DNA from: Cotesia glomerata
Taxonomy: Eukaryota > Arthropoda > Insecta > Hymenoptera > Braconidae
Reading direction: 5' to 3'
Assembly: GCF_020080835.1 (NCBI RefSeq)
Contig: NC_058159.1
Location: 8,122,001-8,186,000, forward strand
DNA length: 64,000 nt
Below the pieces are notes generated by a model that saw only the letters and a list, made by a program, of their open reading frames with translations, did no database searches and was not told the origin of the DNA. Both the position numbers and the translations under genes were made by a program. Below, in pieces: positions 22,789 to 34,136 of the stretch (positions are counted from its first letter, which is position 1; each line of letters opens with the position of its first letter).

Positions 22789-24003
22789 GAAAATATTAAT
22801 TAATGTGGTATACTTTTCTTATGTAACTTTATTTAACGAGTGCTGTTTTAAGTATAAATAAACAAGTGTTGTAATATTAAAATATATAAACTCTATAGAC
22901 CTACTTTGTTCATAATAATCACAAATTTGCTTCTCACATCATTTGTGGGTAATACTTAACTAATTATAAAAAGATAGGTACTCAATTCAATTTAAGGTTG
23001 AATCTTGTCTCAATTATACCTATCCACAGTATGGCTTGAAACGTAGTTCAGAAAATCCAGATTTTTGACCTGAAAAAAATCACCAAAAACACTTTTAAGA
23101 CATCGTGATAAATAAAAAGAAAAATTAAAGTTTATAGAGATAATTATATAACAATGTCAATGACAATGGTATTGTAGGGTTTAATGTGTGTACAATGGTT
23201 ATTGTCTACAAAAAAGTATACATAAAAAAATAAATTTTATGGCTCTAAACTTCAGAGTCTCTTTTAAATCGATAGGAATGCAAAAAGCATCAAAATAGTC
23301 AAAAAAAAAAAAGAATGAAATAATCCCAAAAACTTGAAAAATAGCTATCAATTATAAATTCTTTGAAGATGTAAAATGATTTATTTACTGATTATGTACG
23401 AAGGATTTCTAATAAGTTAGTTGTTTTAAGTGAGAATGTATCCTTCAATGTAGTCATTAAAGTTTAATTAAAATAGATTATTATTTATAGTTATTATCTA
23501 ATGGTTATAAATACATCGCGTTTCAAAAAGACGTTGAAAAAAAATTTTTTTTTTTCATTCGACTGACAAATGTTAGTTATGTAAAAATTTACTCAAGTAA
23601 TAAATAAGATATAAGTTTTTTCTATTTTACGTCCTTTTGGCTCTAAGAAAAAAAAATTTTTAAAACCATAAAATAAAAAATTTTTATGCTCAGTTTTGCC
23701 GTAAATAACGCGATGGAATGGGTAGATTAAATTACACTGATAATAAATACTTACAAGTATCTGAAACACGCATTATTCCTTATCAGAACAAAATGATATT
23801 GGTTAAGGTAAAAAATTGGCATTTATTATATTATAGTAAATAATGAAAATTTGTTTCGAAAATGAATTATTGTTGTTATTACTGAACAAGAAATTTAAAC
23901 CTATTTGATTTGACACATCGATCTTTTAAGTATCATGTTGCCATTTTTTTCGGGAAATAAAGTTTTTGCAACTTAACAAATATACTGATTTTTTTTCAAT
24001 TGA
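22789..24003. other. Non-coding, no structure recognised
   Basis: AT-rich unique-looking sequence; no ORF, repeat boundary or RNA gene found. Confidence 0.5.
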
Positions 24004-24239
24004 TCAATAATTGCGGTTAATTATAATAAAAAAAATTTTTTTTTCATGTAGTAGAAAATTAATTTTACCATCAACACTTAGTTGAAAATATTCACCCTTT
24101 AGTTTTCCGGCGCAAATAATAAAAGCTTCTCTATATGTTGAGCAATATTTATCGATTGTAATAATAGAATGAGTCAGTTTTTTGATTAGATACGGTAAAC
24201 AACTTAGCAATTTTTTTGAAAGCATGGAAATTATAGTCT

Positions 24240-24490
24240 GAACTATTGAAGTCACACTGAAATAGTATATTACACTACAAGGCGAAGCCTCGGGCATAAT
24301 GACGCGCGGGGCCAAATATTCAACTTTTCGGCCGTGAAGTGTATACGATTTTTCTTCATAGCCGGTCGAAAGTACGTTATTAATTTTACTTTTTTTAACT
24401 TTGAATGTTGATAAGTATGTTTTTGATGCCTGCCCCGACATTTGCGGCACGAGCGAAGTGAGTGCTACTGGTCGTGGGGGCAGGCATCAA
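24240..24490. other. GC-rich patch with 'GCGAAGCC' words
   Basis: It contains GGCGAAGCCTCGGGC, CGAAAGTACG and GCGAAGTGAGTGC in an otherwise very AT-rich setting. It shares the TAGTATATTACA lead-in and the CGAAAGTACG word with the elements at 30357-31246. A 148-codon minus-strand frame (24004-24450) runs through it, but half of that frame is repeat DNA and no domain is recognised, so I do not call it a gene. Confidence 0.5.
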
Positions 24491-24529
24491 ATACATTCGA
24501 AGAGTCAAGTCTGGTCATATTTTTTAATA

Positions 24530-24821
24530 CACTGAGAAAAAAAAATACTTTTATTAAGAAAATTTTCTTGACACAAGAATTCATGTTCTTGAAAATTTTC
24601 AAGAATATATATTCTTAGCTCAAGAACTTGTTAAATTGATTGAAATAATTTTTACTTAATTTAAATAAAGCTATTCTCTTGTTTATCTATTATTCAAAAA
24701 TAAATATTGATGCTCTTCTCTTCAGAAATTAATAATTGATAATAATAGAATATTTGATCGTCATCGAATTTCTTATACCAAGAAATTGTTAATTGAGTAA
24801 AAATATTTTTTTTTCTCAGTG
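24530..24821. mobile_element. Small MITE with CACTGAG ends
   Basis: The ends are CACTGAGAAAAAAAAATA and its inverse (TTTTTTTTTCTCAGTG). The inside is rich in AAGAA/TTCTTG words, similar to those in the 1.7-kb duplication. No ORF. Confidence 0.7.
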
Positions 24822-25430
24822 TGATAAATTAATTTCATTTTATCAAAGATGTATTCATTTTCATTAGTTTAACAAATTATATTAGTTATTATAAAATTTA
24901 TAAAACAAAACATATTATAAGCTTAAACCTCTTATTACGTTTTTTTATCGTTTTCATTTTCAATTGAATGATCACAATTATTAATAATACTTCCATAAAC
25001 AACAGTTTTCAAACTTGATATTAGAGCAATTAAAAATTGTATCTTCACTAAATATACAGTTTTGATAATTCATAATTTGATTATTCAAATTTAAATTTAT
25101 AGATAAGCATTCTAACGATAGTTTATTGGTAAGAGTATTGAATTGACTTTAATAGTACTTTGATATTAAATTAACAGACGACAAAACAACATTGATAATT
25201 ATTTTTAAGGTTAGAGGTAGCAACAGAAATGATAGCGGTTAACAATTTGTTATAGCAACAGAATAAATAGTCCCTAGTTACGAGTGTAATTACGCATGAG
25301 AAATTCTTTCCTCCCGCTGTTACAGAGGGCATGCGTGAACTTCTCACAGGGAGTAAATGTTAAACTTTCATTCCTGCTAGTAGAGACGAAAGTACGTACT
25401 TTCAACCGAGGTATGAAGAAAAATAATTTT

Positions 25431-25567
25431 AAGGTAAAAGCCCCAATAGATGCTCATGTACCAGTATATGATCACTCCATGTATTTCACTATCGAGTGAA
25501 TATAGATATACAAATACATGGAGTGGTCATATACTGGTACATGAGCATCTATTGGGGCTTTTACCTT
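25431..25567. mobile_element. Near-perfect 137-bp hairpin element
   Basis: AAGGTAAAAGCCCCAATAGA on the left is mirrored by TCTATTGGGGCTTTTACCTT on the right, and both arms pair almost fully up to a loop near 25497. A diverged relative lies at 45622-45765, so it is a mobile foldback family and not a gene-specific hairpin. Confidence 0.8.
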
Positions 25568-25908
25568 ATTATAATTTATAATTAACCACAATAATTTATC
25601 AATTAATTGAAAAAAATCTGTACACCCGTTGGTTGTAAAAACTTAATTTCTCAACCGAAAAATGGGGACAAGATATCTAAGAATTGCTTTTTTAGATCAA
25701 GCAGGTATTAAATTTCTTACCAAGGAACTGACTTACCAAACCATATGCCATTTTATTGCATTGACCGATATCATTTTGTCATGATAACAAATCGCTACGT
25801 ATTCCTCTTTTGTTATGACAGCAAAATTTTCTTTTTCAGTGTAACTTCTATGATAAACATTACTATCTTAGATGGAAAGTCTTAATATAAGCTAATAATA
25901 TAAATTAC

Positions 25909-26522
25909 CTGGAACTAGTTGAATGACATATTCAGTGCCGTTTTTAAATCGGCTCAACAAATCATCGTCTAGTACAATGTGAATTCCAAGAGTTTCTATA
26001 AGTTTTGTCGATTGAATCTGATTCTGTGGCAAATCAAATTTAGCAGTAAGTTGCTTTATCAGTTCTTCAACAGTTACTTTTCTCAGGGATATAACTTTCC
26101 AAACGTAATGCTCATTCTCATTGTTTTCCAAAGCGCAGTAAATGGTGAGTTTTACTTTCAATGCATAGTACAAACGAAGCCCATCGTTGCGACCGCAAAT
26201 AGATGTTAGGTCTTTTTTAGAAAAAGAAGTAATATCTTGGAAGGAAAATCCAGAAAGCTGATGCCAAAGATGTCCAAAACTGTTTCTGTGGATCCAATAT
26301 AGCAATTGAATAGCGTCATAAATGTGAGGACCGTCAATGTGTCCGCATTCTTCAACGAATTTACTTCGTGGACAGTGGAAGACTTCAATGGTGAAGAGAT
26401 TTGGAAAAGTCGCACCGTAATGCTGAAGCCCTCGGGCGTGAAGCCAGGTACAAAGTTGAGCTATCCAAATATGGTCAAAGGGCAGCATTGTGTTACCTGA
26501 ATTTACAAGACTCGGTATTGAG
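25909..26522 (-). CDS. CP2/LSF (gemini-like) family protein, SAM plus C-terminal domain exon
   Basis: The exon is open from an acceptor (TTATTTCAG|CTCAATACC, start 26522) to a donor (CCAG|GTAATT, end 25909), with phase 2 in and phase 1 out. The first part is a SAM domain: W-x10-WL near the start and KKDLTSICGRNDGLRLYYAL, the signature helix of TFCP2/LSF proteins. Next comes a ubiquitin-like fold: KLTIYCAL, then VTVEELIKQLTAKFDLPQNQ, GIHIVLDDDLL and YVIQLVP. This domain order is the oligomerisation half of CP2-type transcription factors. An insertion around HCPRSKFVEECGHIDGP is unusual for a SAM domain. A last exon must follow at lower coordinates but I could not find it with confidence. The CP2 DNA-binding domain is not visible upstream. 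Confidence 0.72.
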
Positions 26523-26618
26523 CTGAAATAAGTTTTGATTTCTTTTGTAGCATCATCCTCGGTGCATATTGTTGTTTAACAAGAAAAAAAAATAATAAAA
26601 AAGATAAAGTGTACTTAC

Positions 26619-26777
26619 TGTGTGCTGCTCGACATAAAAGTATTAGGTTTTCCAGATGTCAGTAAGCTTGATTTAGCTTCTTTTCCGTGTGTACATTCCT
26701 CCATTAAGCTGTGGTATGTGAATTGGGATGCAGATAAGGCGTTTTCGAAGGTACTGTCGTTTAAGCTTTGGTTCAGG
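26619..26777 (-). CDS. Probable middle exon of the CP2-like gene
   Basis: An open stretch of 53 codons lies between a good acceptor (TTTGTTTTTGTCTAG, exon start 26777) and a strong donor (ACACA|GTAAGT, exon end 26619). Entry and exit phases are both 2, which fits the exons on either side exactly. The sequence is Ser/Thr/Asn-rich (for example SLNQSLNDSTFENALSAS), like the disordered linker ahead of the SAM domain in this family. There is no independent domain, so the call rests on splice signals and phase. Confidence 0.55.
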
Positions 26778-26954
26778 CTAGACAAAAACAAAGTGGGTTG
26801 TTATTTATGGTTTGAAATTTTAAGACTAGTCTTTTTGTATTAATCTTTTGTAGTGTGTAAAATTTTGCTGGTCTACTGAAAAAGGAAAATAAAATTTTAA
26901 CATATATAGTTATAACTTCTAAAATCCTGAATCAGGAAAAACAGTTCTTAAAAC

Positions 26955-27609
26955 AAAAAAATTAGGAAAACGGTTGACCCTGAAGGCCATCCCTGCTACT
27001 TCCCGCCAATTCTATACCTAAAAACTTGAAATTGCACTTATGACGTTTTAGAGCTCTTCGAGCTCATAAATGCAATTTGTATATTATTTTGAACTCTCCG
27101 AACTCAAAAAATATCTTTTGAATGCTTTTGAGCTCTTCGAGCTCAAAAGTTTGATAGAAATTTGATAAAACACTATTTTTTAAATTTTTAAATCGCGATA
27201 ACTTTTGAATGAATGAACCGATTTTTACGCGGTTCGTGGCATTCGACGCAGTTTTTTAAGCTTCATGAAAAATCTTTAAGTTTTTATTGACAGAGTAAAA
27301 AACTTCGGAGTAATTCCGAAAAAACACTTTTTTTGGTTTTCTTTCGTCAACGATAACTCACGAACGAATCAACCGATTTTGACCGGACTGGCGGCGATCG
27401 ACGTGGTTTTTTGATGTTAAGAGCTGATTAGTTTTTGAAATTTATCGGTAAAGCCGTTTAAAAGTTATTCCAAAAAAACCACTTTAAAAAAAATTTTTTT
27501 TTTGTAGTTTTTTTTCGATTTCTCAAAATCTACCGGTCCGAAGCGTTCCAAAGTATATACAAAATCTAAGTTTGGTCAAGCCCTTTCAAAAGTTATAAGA
27601 GGTTTACAT

Positions 27610-27705
<96 letters not shown>

Positions 27706-27863
27706 ACACATACAGATATACAGACACCATCGCGGGAATAGTCAGGGAAGCTTCCTAGGACCTCGAAACGTCGAGATTCGATGAAAACTCGATTTTCGTA
27801 AAACGGGGTGAAAACAATAACTTCCCGATTTTTGAAAATCTTCGATTTTCTTAGCGGGAAGTT
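26955..27863 (-). mobile_element. 'CCCGC' family repeat, copy D (intronic)
   Basis: A complete-looking copy: AAAATTAGGAAAACGGTTGA end, three GAGCTC palindromes, a long (CA)n tract at about 27613-27712, and hairpin end CTTAGCGGGAAGTT. It lies inside the intron of the CP2-like gene in the sense orientation of its hairpin end. Confidence 0.85.
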
Positions 27864-27920
27864 AAAAAATGTATTGTTTTAAGAATTTTATTTTTTTGAT
27901 CGGAAAAAAATTTTTATTTA

Positions 27921-28060
27921 ATCGAAGATTTTCAAAAATCGGGAAGTTATTGTTTTCACCTCGTTTTGCAAAAATCGAGTTTTCATAAGATCTCGACGTT
28001 TTAAGGTCATAGGAAGCTTCCCTAACTACCCCTGCGATGTTGTCACTATGTCACTATGTC

Positions 28061-28145
<85 letters not shown>

Positions 28146-28683
28146 GTGTGTAAACCACTTATAACTTTTGAACGGTTGAACCGATTTTATCACGGTTGAT
28201 GCCATTCAAAAGGGCTTCACCAAACTCAGATTTCCTGTTAATTTGAACTGATTCGAATCGATAGATTTCGAGAAATTTATAGGAATCTCAAAAACAATAG
28301 GACAAAAAAATTTTTTCAGAAGTGGTTTTTTTGGGATTACTTTTAAACGGCTTTACCGATCGATTCCAAAAACTAATCAGCTTTTAACCTTGAAAAACCA
28401 CGTCGATCGCCGCCAATCCGGTCAAAATCGGTTTATTCATTTAAAAGTTATTGCGGTTTGAAAATTCAAAAAATAGTGTTCTATGAAACTTCTATCAGAC
28501 TTTTGAGCTCAAAGATCTCAAAAGCATAGAAAATGTATCTTTTTGAGTTCGGAGAGCTCAGAAGAATACACAGATTGTATTTTTGAGCTCAAAGAGCTCA
28601 AAAAAAACGGCCAGGTATTAACGGAATTGGCGGGAAGTTGCAGGAATGGCCTTTAGGGTCAACCGTTTTCCTAATTTTTTTTT
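27921..28683 (+). mobile_element. 'CCCGC' family repeat, copy E, head-to-head with copy D
   Basis: It starts within the hairpin (ATCGAAGATTTTCAAAAATC), has (TG)n at about 28067-28143, and ends GTCAACCGTTTTCCTAATTT. With copy D it forms a large inverted pair with a 57-bp spacer, so the intron could fold into a long hairpin. Confidence 0.85.
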
Positions 28684-29175
28684 AATTTTTTTGATAAGTA
28701 AATTTTTAATCTTTGGAATTTGAAGTAATGAAAAGATGCAAATAAATTTAGCTGTCATACAATTGGACAATAATATAATTTATCTCATTTGTAAATACCA
28801 GATGTCTATAAAAAAATTTCTCATATCAACTTTTATTTACGATTGAATTTTATTTAATAATTTTTTTGCCAACACTATTTTTATATAATAACATTTTGTA
28901 TCAGTAAATTACCCCTGGTAATTACCAGTAAAATTATAATTTTATTTTATAGTTCTTGTTCACTTCAAATGAAGATTCAGTCTTTATTCTTTTTATATAA
29001 TAATTGTTAAAGTAGAAAATGTTCATATTCATACTATGAATAAATAATTTTTATAAATAAAAATGTACTACATTATCTTATTCTCAAATGTACTAAAATT
29101 AACTTAGGAATTATTTCTACGAATTATGAAGCGTAAGCTTAACTAATTAAAAATGAAAACAAAAAACAATCTTAC
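28684..29175. other. Intron remainder, nothing recognised
   Basis: AT-rich sequence between copy E and the first exon of the CP2-like gene; no further exon or element seen. Confidence 0.5.
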
Positions 29176-29513
29176 CTCATATTTTGAAAAGGGGTAATAA
29201 AACCAATTTCTTTCTGTGAATTTTCTTCTCTGTTGTCAGAATTTTGCATTTTAGCGTTACTGCAATAAGTTCTCAATCGCCAGCGATAGTTGAAAAGATA
29301 CACTCGCGATTTTTCAACCGTATCTTTACGATTATTTAAATTGCTGTCAACTGTTGATCTAGTTCTAGTAAAATAACTATTAGATTTTAATGAAACTAAC
29401 CATTTACTAAATAAACTTTTGAAATAATAGTACACTTTTTGACAGGTTTGCTTCAAGTATTCAGACAGATAATAACTGAGTAAACTCACGGTTGAAAACT
29501 GACTGCTTGGCAT
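29176..29513 (-). CDS. Probable first coding exon of the CP2-like gene
   Basis: ATG at 29513 opens a 112-codon frame that ends at a strong donor (ATGAG|GTAAGA, phase 2). This is compatible with the exon at 26777, across a 2.4-kb intron holding two repeat copies. The product begins MPSSQFSTVSLLSYYLSEYL and is basic and Tyr/Ser-rich further on. I recognise no domain, and in particular no CP2 DNA-binding fold. If the gene model is right, the protein would oligomerise but lack the usual DNA-binding region. Alternatively, this exon belongs to another gene. Confidence 0.45.
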
Positions 29514-30356
29514 GGTCAAGAATGACCATCAAGATTCTACAAAGTCTTACTTAAAAAGAGGAAGATTTGTTTGTTGGTATTTCTCATTGGTTGATGACAG
29601 AAGACTGACTGTGACACTGTCCCAACGCGTAAGTGCAAGCGTCACTCGTCAATCTGGGCAGACAATATATTATATCCCCTTAAACCTTAAATTTTACCAT
29701 CAGTAAATCCGTCTACCTGAATTACCTCCCGGTTTTCTTCCATCATACCTTTTTACTCGTCATATTTATCTCTTCAACCTTGAACGTGAGTACATTTTAG
29801 AGACTTACGATTATTGTTATATAGATCTTAAATTTTTTTTTGTTCAATTTCGCTGTAGTGAAAAAGATTGAGAGGGGGGCAAAATGCCTCTTCAAGAAAA
29901 TTGAGGGACAAAAAATGATAAAATCTAAATGACTTTTTTTCGTTTAACTTAGTCATTTATGAAAAAAAAATGTGAGGCTCACTTGCCCTCCCCCCCTGCC
30001 CCTCATTCCTTTCCCCTGATAAAATATGTTAATATATTTAAAAAGTATTGAATAAAGTAGATGAATGAAATTTATAATGAAAATAGTTGACTTGTACCTG
30101 AAAAAGTTGATTGATGATGAATTGATGATTTAGACATTATGTTCACACTTTGAAAAAGAAGAAGACCGAATAATAGAGACACTTGCCGTCCAGTGCTTTG
30201 TTGAAAAGTTTTATTTATGACTTTTAAATTGACAGGTGGCTGAAAATATCAAAATAAATCATTTTCATCTACGGCTGTTTTTTCAAGGATTTTCTAAATT
30301 TTTGAAAAACCTTGCTCCAATTAGGTCAGGTAGAAGATAACAGATCAAGCATAAAT
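29514..30356. promoter_or_regulatory. Upstream region of the CP2-like gene
   Basis: On the minus strand a TATAATATA word lies near 29665-29675, about 150 bp above the ATG, so a TATA promoter with a 100-bp leader is possible. Positions 29750-30356 show no gene. The TATA assignment is tentative because such words are common in this composition. Confidence 0.3.
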
Positions 30357-30484
30357 AGTATATTACAACCGAAGGCCAGAAAGTTGGATTTCCTGGCGTA
30401 TGGGATATAATGGCCGAGGCGTAGCCGAGGCAATCATATCACATACGTCAGGGTATCCAACATTCTGGTCATGGGTTGTATACT
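30357..30484. mobile_element. GC-cored hairpin element (128 bp)
   Basis: AGTATATTACAACC on the left mirrors GGGTTGTATACT on the right. The arms pair through CCAGAAAGTTGGATTTCCTG and its inverse. The centre is the GC-rich GGCCGAGGCGTAGCCGAGGC. Similar GC-centred hairpins occur at 46528-46668. Confidence 0.7.
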
Positions 30485-31246
30485 ATTTTTCTTGCTCTCC
30501 AGCCGAAAGTACGCAACCCCGTGGAAGGGGTTTTGTCGGGCGTGAGGGGGGTGCCGCCCGACTTTTGCAAAGCCGAGGCTTTGCTGGTCGGGGCGGGTAT
30601 AAAAAAAAAAAATAAAAGTTAATAAATTGAAAAAAAATGTTATTTTAAACTTTACTAACAAATGCTCTGATTAAGAGTGATATCATGCACAAAATTTGTC
30701 ACAAATATTTAAACTTATTCTAATTACAGAATTTTTTTTAAAGTTGATTAAAAATTAGTTTTTAATTAGAATTTGACGGCTAAGAAAGATTGAAATTAAA
30801 TTATTACAAGTTTGTAGAGTACATGGATCGCTTTATAAACATTGCTTTACTAACTATCAAAATATAAAAAAAAGCAAATAAAATTCACAAAACTATTATG
30901 TTTTATTTTTTAAACTTTTTATATAAATTATTTGTGCAGTATTATTATTAAATAGTTCATTAACAATGATCTAGTTAAAAATTATTTTTATTTTTTTGAC
31001 ATTTTTTGGTTAGTTTATGCGCTGACATGTTACATACAGACGATGTTGTGACTGTTATATATACAGTTGAAACTCGCTGTATAGGCCGGTCGCGCCACGA
31101 AAATTCGAAAGAAAGCGAGGTTCTGTGCTGCCGAGCCAGAAAATATGCGTAGCGCGCATGCGTTAGAGCAGGCCATAAAAGTTGCTCTTGCTGGAGTAAA
31201 TTGCTGCCAAAAAGAGCGTACTTTCGGCTAGGAGAGCAAGAAAAAT
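30485..31246. mobile_element. 762-bp element with 30-bp terminal inverted repeats
   Basis: The left end, TTGCTCTCCAGCCGAAAGTA, is mirrored by TACTTTCGGCTAGGAGAGCA on the right. The left interior is GC-rich (GGGGGGTGCCGCCCGAC), the rest AT-rich. No transposase, so it is non-autonomous. Confidence 0.75.
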
Positions 31247-31325
31247 GATTTATTGATATAGAGTAGAATGAGATATTACATATATTATCCTATTAGTGTT
31301 TCAAACAAAATGAAACATCGTTTTT

Positions 31326-31473
31326 AACTTCCCGCTAAAAAAATTGAAAAGTTATTGGTTTTACCCCGTTTTTCGAAAATCTAGTTTTCATTAGATCTCG
31401 ACGTTTTGAGGTCCTAGAAAGTTTCCCTGACTATTCCAGCGAGGGTGTCACTATGTCTGTATGTATGTATGTA

Positions 31474-31561
<88 letters not shown>

Positions 31562-32248
31562 CCTCTTATAACTTTTGAACGGCTTGACCGATTTGATCGC
31601 AGTTGGTGTCATTCGAAAGGTCTTCGCCAAACTTAGATTTCCTGTAAGTTGGAACCGATTCGGACCCGAAGATTTCGAGAAATCACAAAAAAAGCGAAAA
31701 AAAAAGTTGTTTTTTTTTCTTTTTTTTTAGATATCTCCGAATGGGCTGAACCGATCGACTTCAAAAACTAATCAGTTCTTAACCTTGAAATCCCGCATCG
31801 ATCGCCACATAGAGCGTCAGAATCGGTTGATGCGTTCGTGAGATATCGTTATCGAAAAAAATCGAAAAAAGTGTTTTTTTGTAATAACTCCGAAATTTTT
31901 TATCAGATCAATTTTTTTGTTCAGAATTATTTATAGAGCTCAAAAAACCACATCGATCGCCGCTAACCGCGTGCAAAACGGTTAATTCATTCAAAAGTTA
32001 TAGCAGTTTAAAAATTTTAAAAATCGTGTTTTATCAAACTTTGATAAGATTTTTGAGCTCGAAGAGCTCAAAAGCATAGGAAAGCTATCTCTTTGAGCTT
32101 GGAGAGCTCAAAATAACACATAAACTGTATTTTTAACCTCTAATAGCTCAAAAACATCATAAATACAATTTTAAGCGCTTAGGTACGAAATTAGCGGGAA
32201 GTTGCAGGGATGGCCTTCAGGGTCAACCGTTTTCCTAATTTTTTTTTT
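31326..32248 (+). mobile_element. 'CCCGC' family repeat, copy F
   Basis: It starts AACTTCCCGCTAAAAAAATT, has a (GT)n core preceded by (GTAT)n at about 31460-31558, and ends TTAGCGGGAAGTTGCAGGGA followed by GTCAACCGTTTTCCTAATTT. Both ends carry AACTTCCCGCTAA in opposite orientation, which shows the family's subterminal inverted repeat well. Confidence 0.87.
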
Positions 32249-32259
32249 GTAAAAATCCA

Positions 32260-32540
32260 GTGGTACAAAATTGTATAAAAAGTTCTATTTACGTTTCAAG
32301 CATGTGTAATTATTTGAGTAGTTTTAATATTACTTAAGAAATATTATTTTCACCCAGTATTGGTTCTCTTCACATTTATAATACGTTGGATACGTTCAAC
32401 ATACGTTTTTAACGTCCATTACATTCAAATGACGATCTTAACGTTCAGTACGTTGATCCTACGTTTTCAACGTCTGATACGCTCAACCTACAATTTAAAC
32501 GTTCAATACGTTGAATCTATGATTTAAATTTCGACTCGGG
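32260..32540. mobile_element. Single arm of the 'ACGTT' foldback family
   Basis: It ends TTTCGACTCGGG and carries the same degenerate array of AACGTTCAATACGTTGA words as the two arms at 51345-52105. Here only one arm remains. Confidence 0.75.
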
Positions 32541-32660
32541 TTTCCTAAAGATTTAATTTCTTGTTTTCGCTGTCAAATCATTAAAGTCAAAATTTACTTA
32601 GATTAAATGACGATCCACAAACAAAACTCTTGTAATTCATTTTAATCGTCTTCACGTTCC

Positions 32661-32693
<33 letters not shown>

Positions 32694-33154
32694 TAAAAAT
32701 CCTTCGACATAATATCAATTAAAACATGTTAATTTTTATAAAAATTTTTTTTAGTGCAAGATAGAATTTAAATTTATTCCTAATCATTTAAATAACATGT
32801 ACCCTATTCAACTCCTCTGCCCGTTCTGTCCCTCTCTACCCCTATTTGCAGCAATTAAATTAAATATTCGAATGTTTTAATTTTTTATTGATTCGTAAAA
32901 TGGCAAATATATCGTAATTATACGTAACATATTCATTATCTAACTGTAGTAAATGCTATTTAATTTTTTTAATCTATAATCCACAAATCATATTCATAAG
33001 AAGTTTACTAAATTTACTGTTTTGTGTGTTAGATAAATGTCTGATGTTTGATTAAATTTGATGAGTTTGGCTAAATAAACAACTTAATTTTGACAAATGT
33101 TATCTCTACATTTATAATTAGTAAACTTCACTTATATTATTATTATTATTACAT
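32541..33154. other. Non-coding, nothing recognised
   Basis: AT-rich sequence with a T-rich run near 32660-32690; no ORF or repeat boundary. Confidence 0.5.
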
Positions 33155-33426
33155 AAAAAAAAAAGAGAAAAATTACATTATATATAGAGTAATAAGAGTC
33201 GCTTCAAATTTAAAACTAGAAAAATTGCAGTTCAAAATAAAATTTTTATAATTCAAACTTTAAATGCTAAATTTTTACAGCTTTTAAATATAATATTTAC
33301 ATTTTAAAATTCTTGCAAGATCTGTACAAATTACAATCTAAAGCTGTAATTTTTCCAGTTTTCTATATGAGGTACCACGTGCTTTACATTATATAATGTA
33401 ATTTTTCCCTTGTTTTTTATTTCCGT
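33155..33426. mobile_element. MITE related to the one at 53946-54220
   Basis: It shares internal words with the 53946 copy: GAAAAATTGCAG, CTGTAATTTTTCCAGTTTTC, GTACCACGTGCTTTACATTATA and the TTTCCGTG end. The left boundary is blurred by an A-run. Confidence 0.65.
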
Positions 33427-33798
33427 GTATTAATACAATCATTAATTAATAATAATTAATCAAAATCATTTTTATCAAGCGTATAAAGTAGATAGTATAC
33501 AAATTTTTAAGATGTTACATCATAAATTTTGGAATGCAAAATTATTGAAGTAGATAATGTTGAAATCTGTTCCTGGATTACGATATGATAATCGTCATTT
33601 GAAATAACTACAAAAAATTTTGTTAAAACAAGCATTCATTGATGTTACAGAAGACAACTTTAAATTAAATACAATGATTTCTTTTACCGAGCTATAAAGT
33701 AATACTGATTACTCTCCGACGGTAAAATGAAACCCGCTGTTTCGTACATAAGGTAAATCCATATAATTGCTAACCATTTGTCGACAAATTATCAAATA

Positions 33799-34136
33799 CC
33801 CTGATAGCCAAGTTGGCCGCAACTTTCTGTCAATCTACTGCCGCAACTTGTCACCAACTTGGCGACAACTCTTGAAAAGTAACTCGGTTGGTGTCAACTT
33901 GTTCACCAAGTTGTCGGCAAAAGTTGCTCTGAAACTTTTTCACACCAAGTTGACGATAAGTTTCTCAAGAAATTTGGCGACATATTGCGGCAGTAGATTG
34001 GTCTCTTTTTTCTCAGAAACTTGTAGCCAACTTGGCGCCAACAGTTACAAATTCGGAAGTTGACCGCAAGTTGTCGCTAAGTTGGTGGCAACTATCTGAC
34101 ACCAACTTGGTTGGTCTGAAACTGTGGCTATCAGGG
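33799..34136. mobile_element. 338-bp MITE with CCCTGATAGCCA ends and TA target duplication
   Basis: The terminal inverted repeat is CCCTGATAGCCA/TGGCTATCAGGG with TA on each side (33797-33798 and 34137-34138). The interior is dense in AAGTTG/CAACTT words in both orientations. A remnant arm (CCCGATAGCCA) occurs near 60543. TA duplication suits Tc1/mariner-type mobilisation. Confidence 0.8.

Noticed and set aside
24004..24450. 148-codon minus-strand frame
   Set aside because: About half of it lies in a GC-rich repeat patch, no domain is recognisable, and no splice or polyadenylation context supports it.
25560..25620. A possible last exon for the CP2-like gene after GGGTGTACAG on the minus strand
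   Set aside because: The acceptor is weak, the frame runs into the palindromic element, and the peptide does not resemble the CP2 C-terminus.
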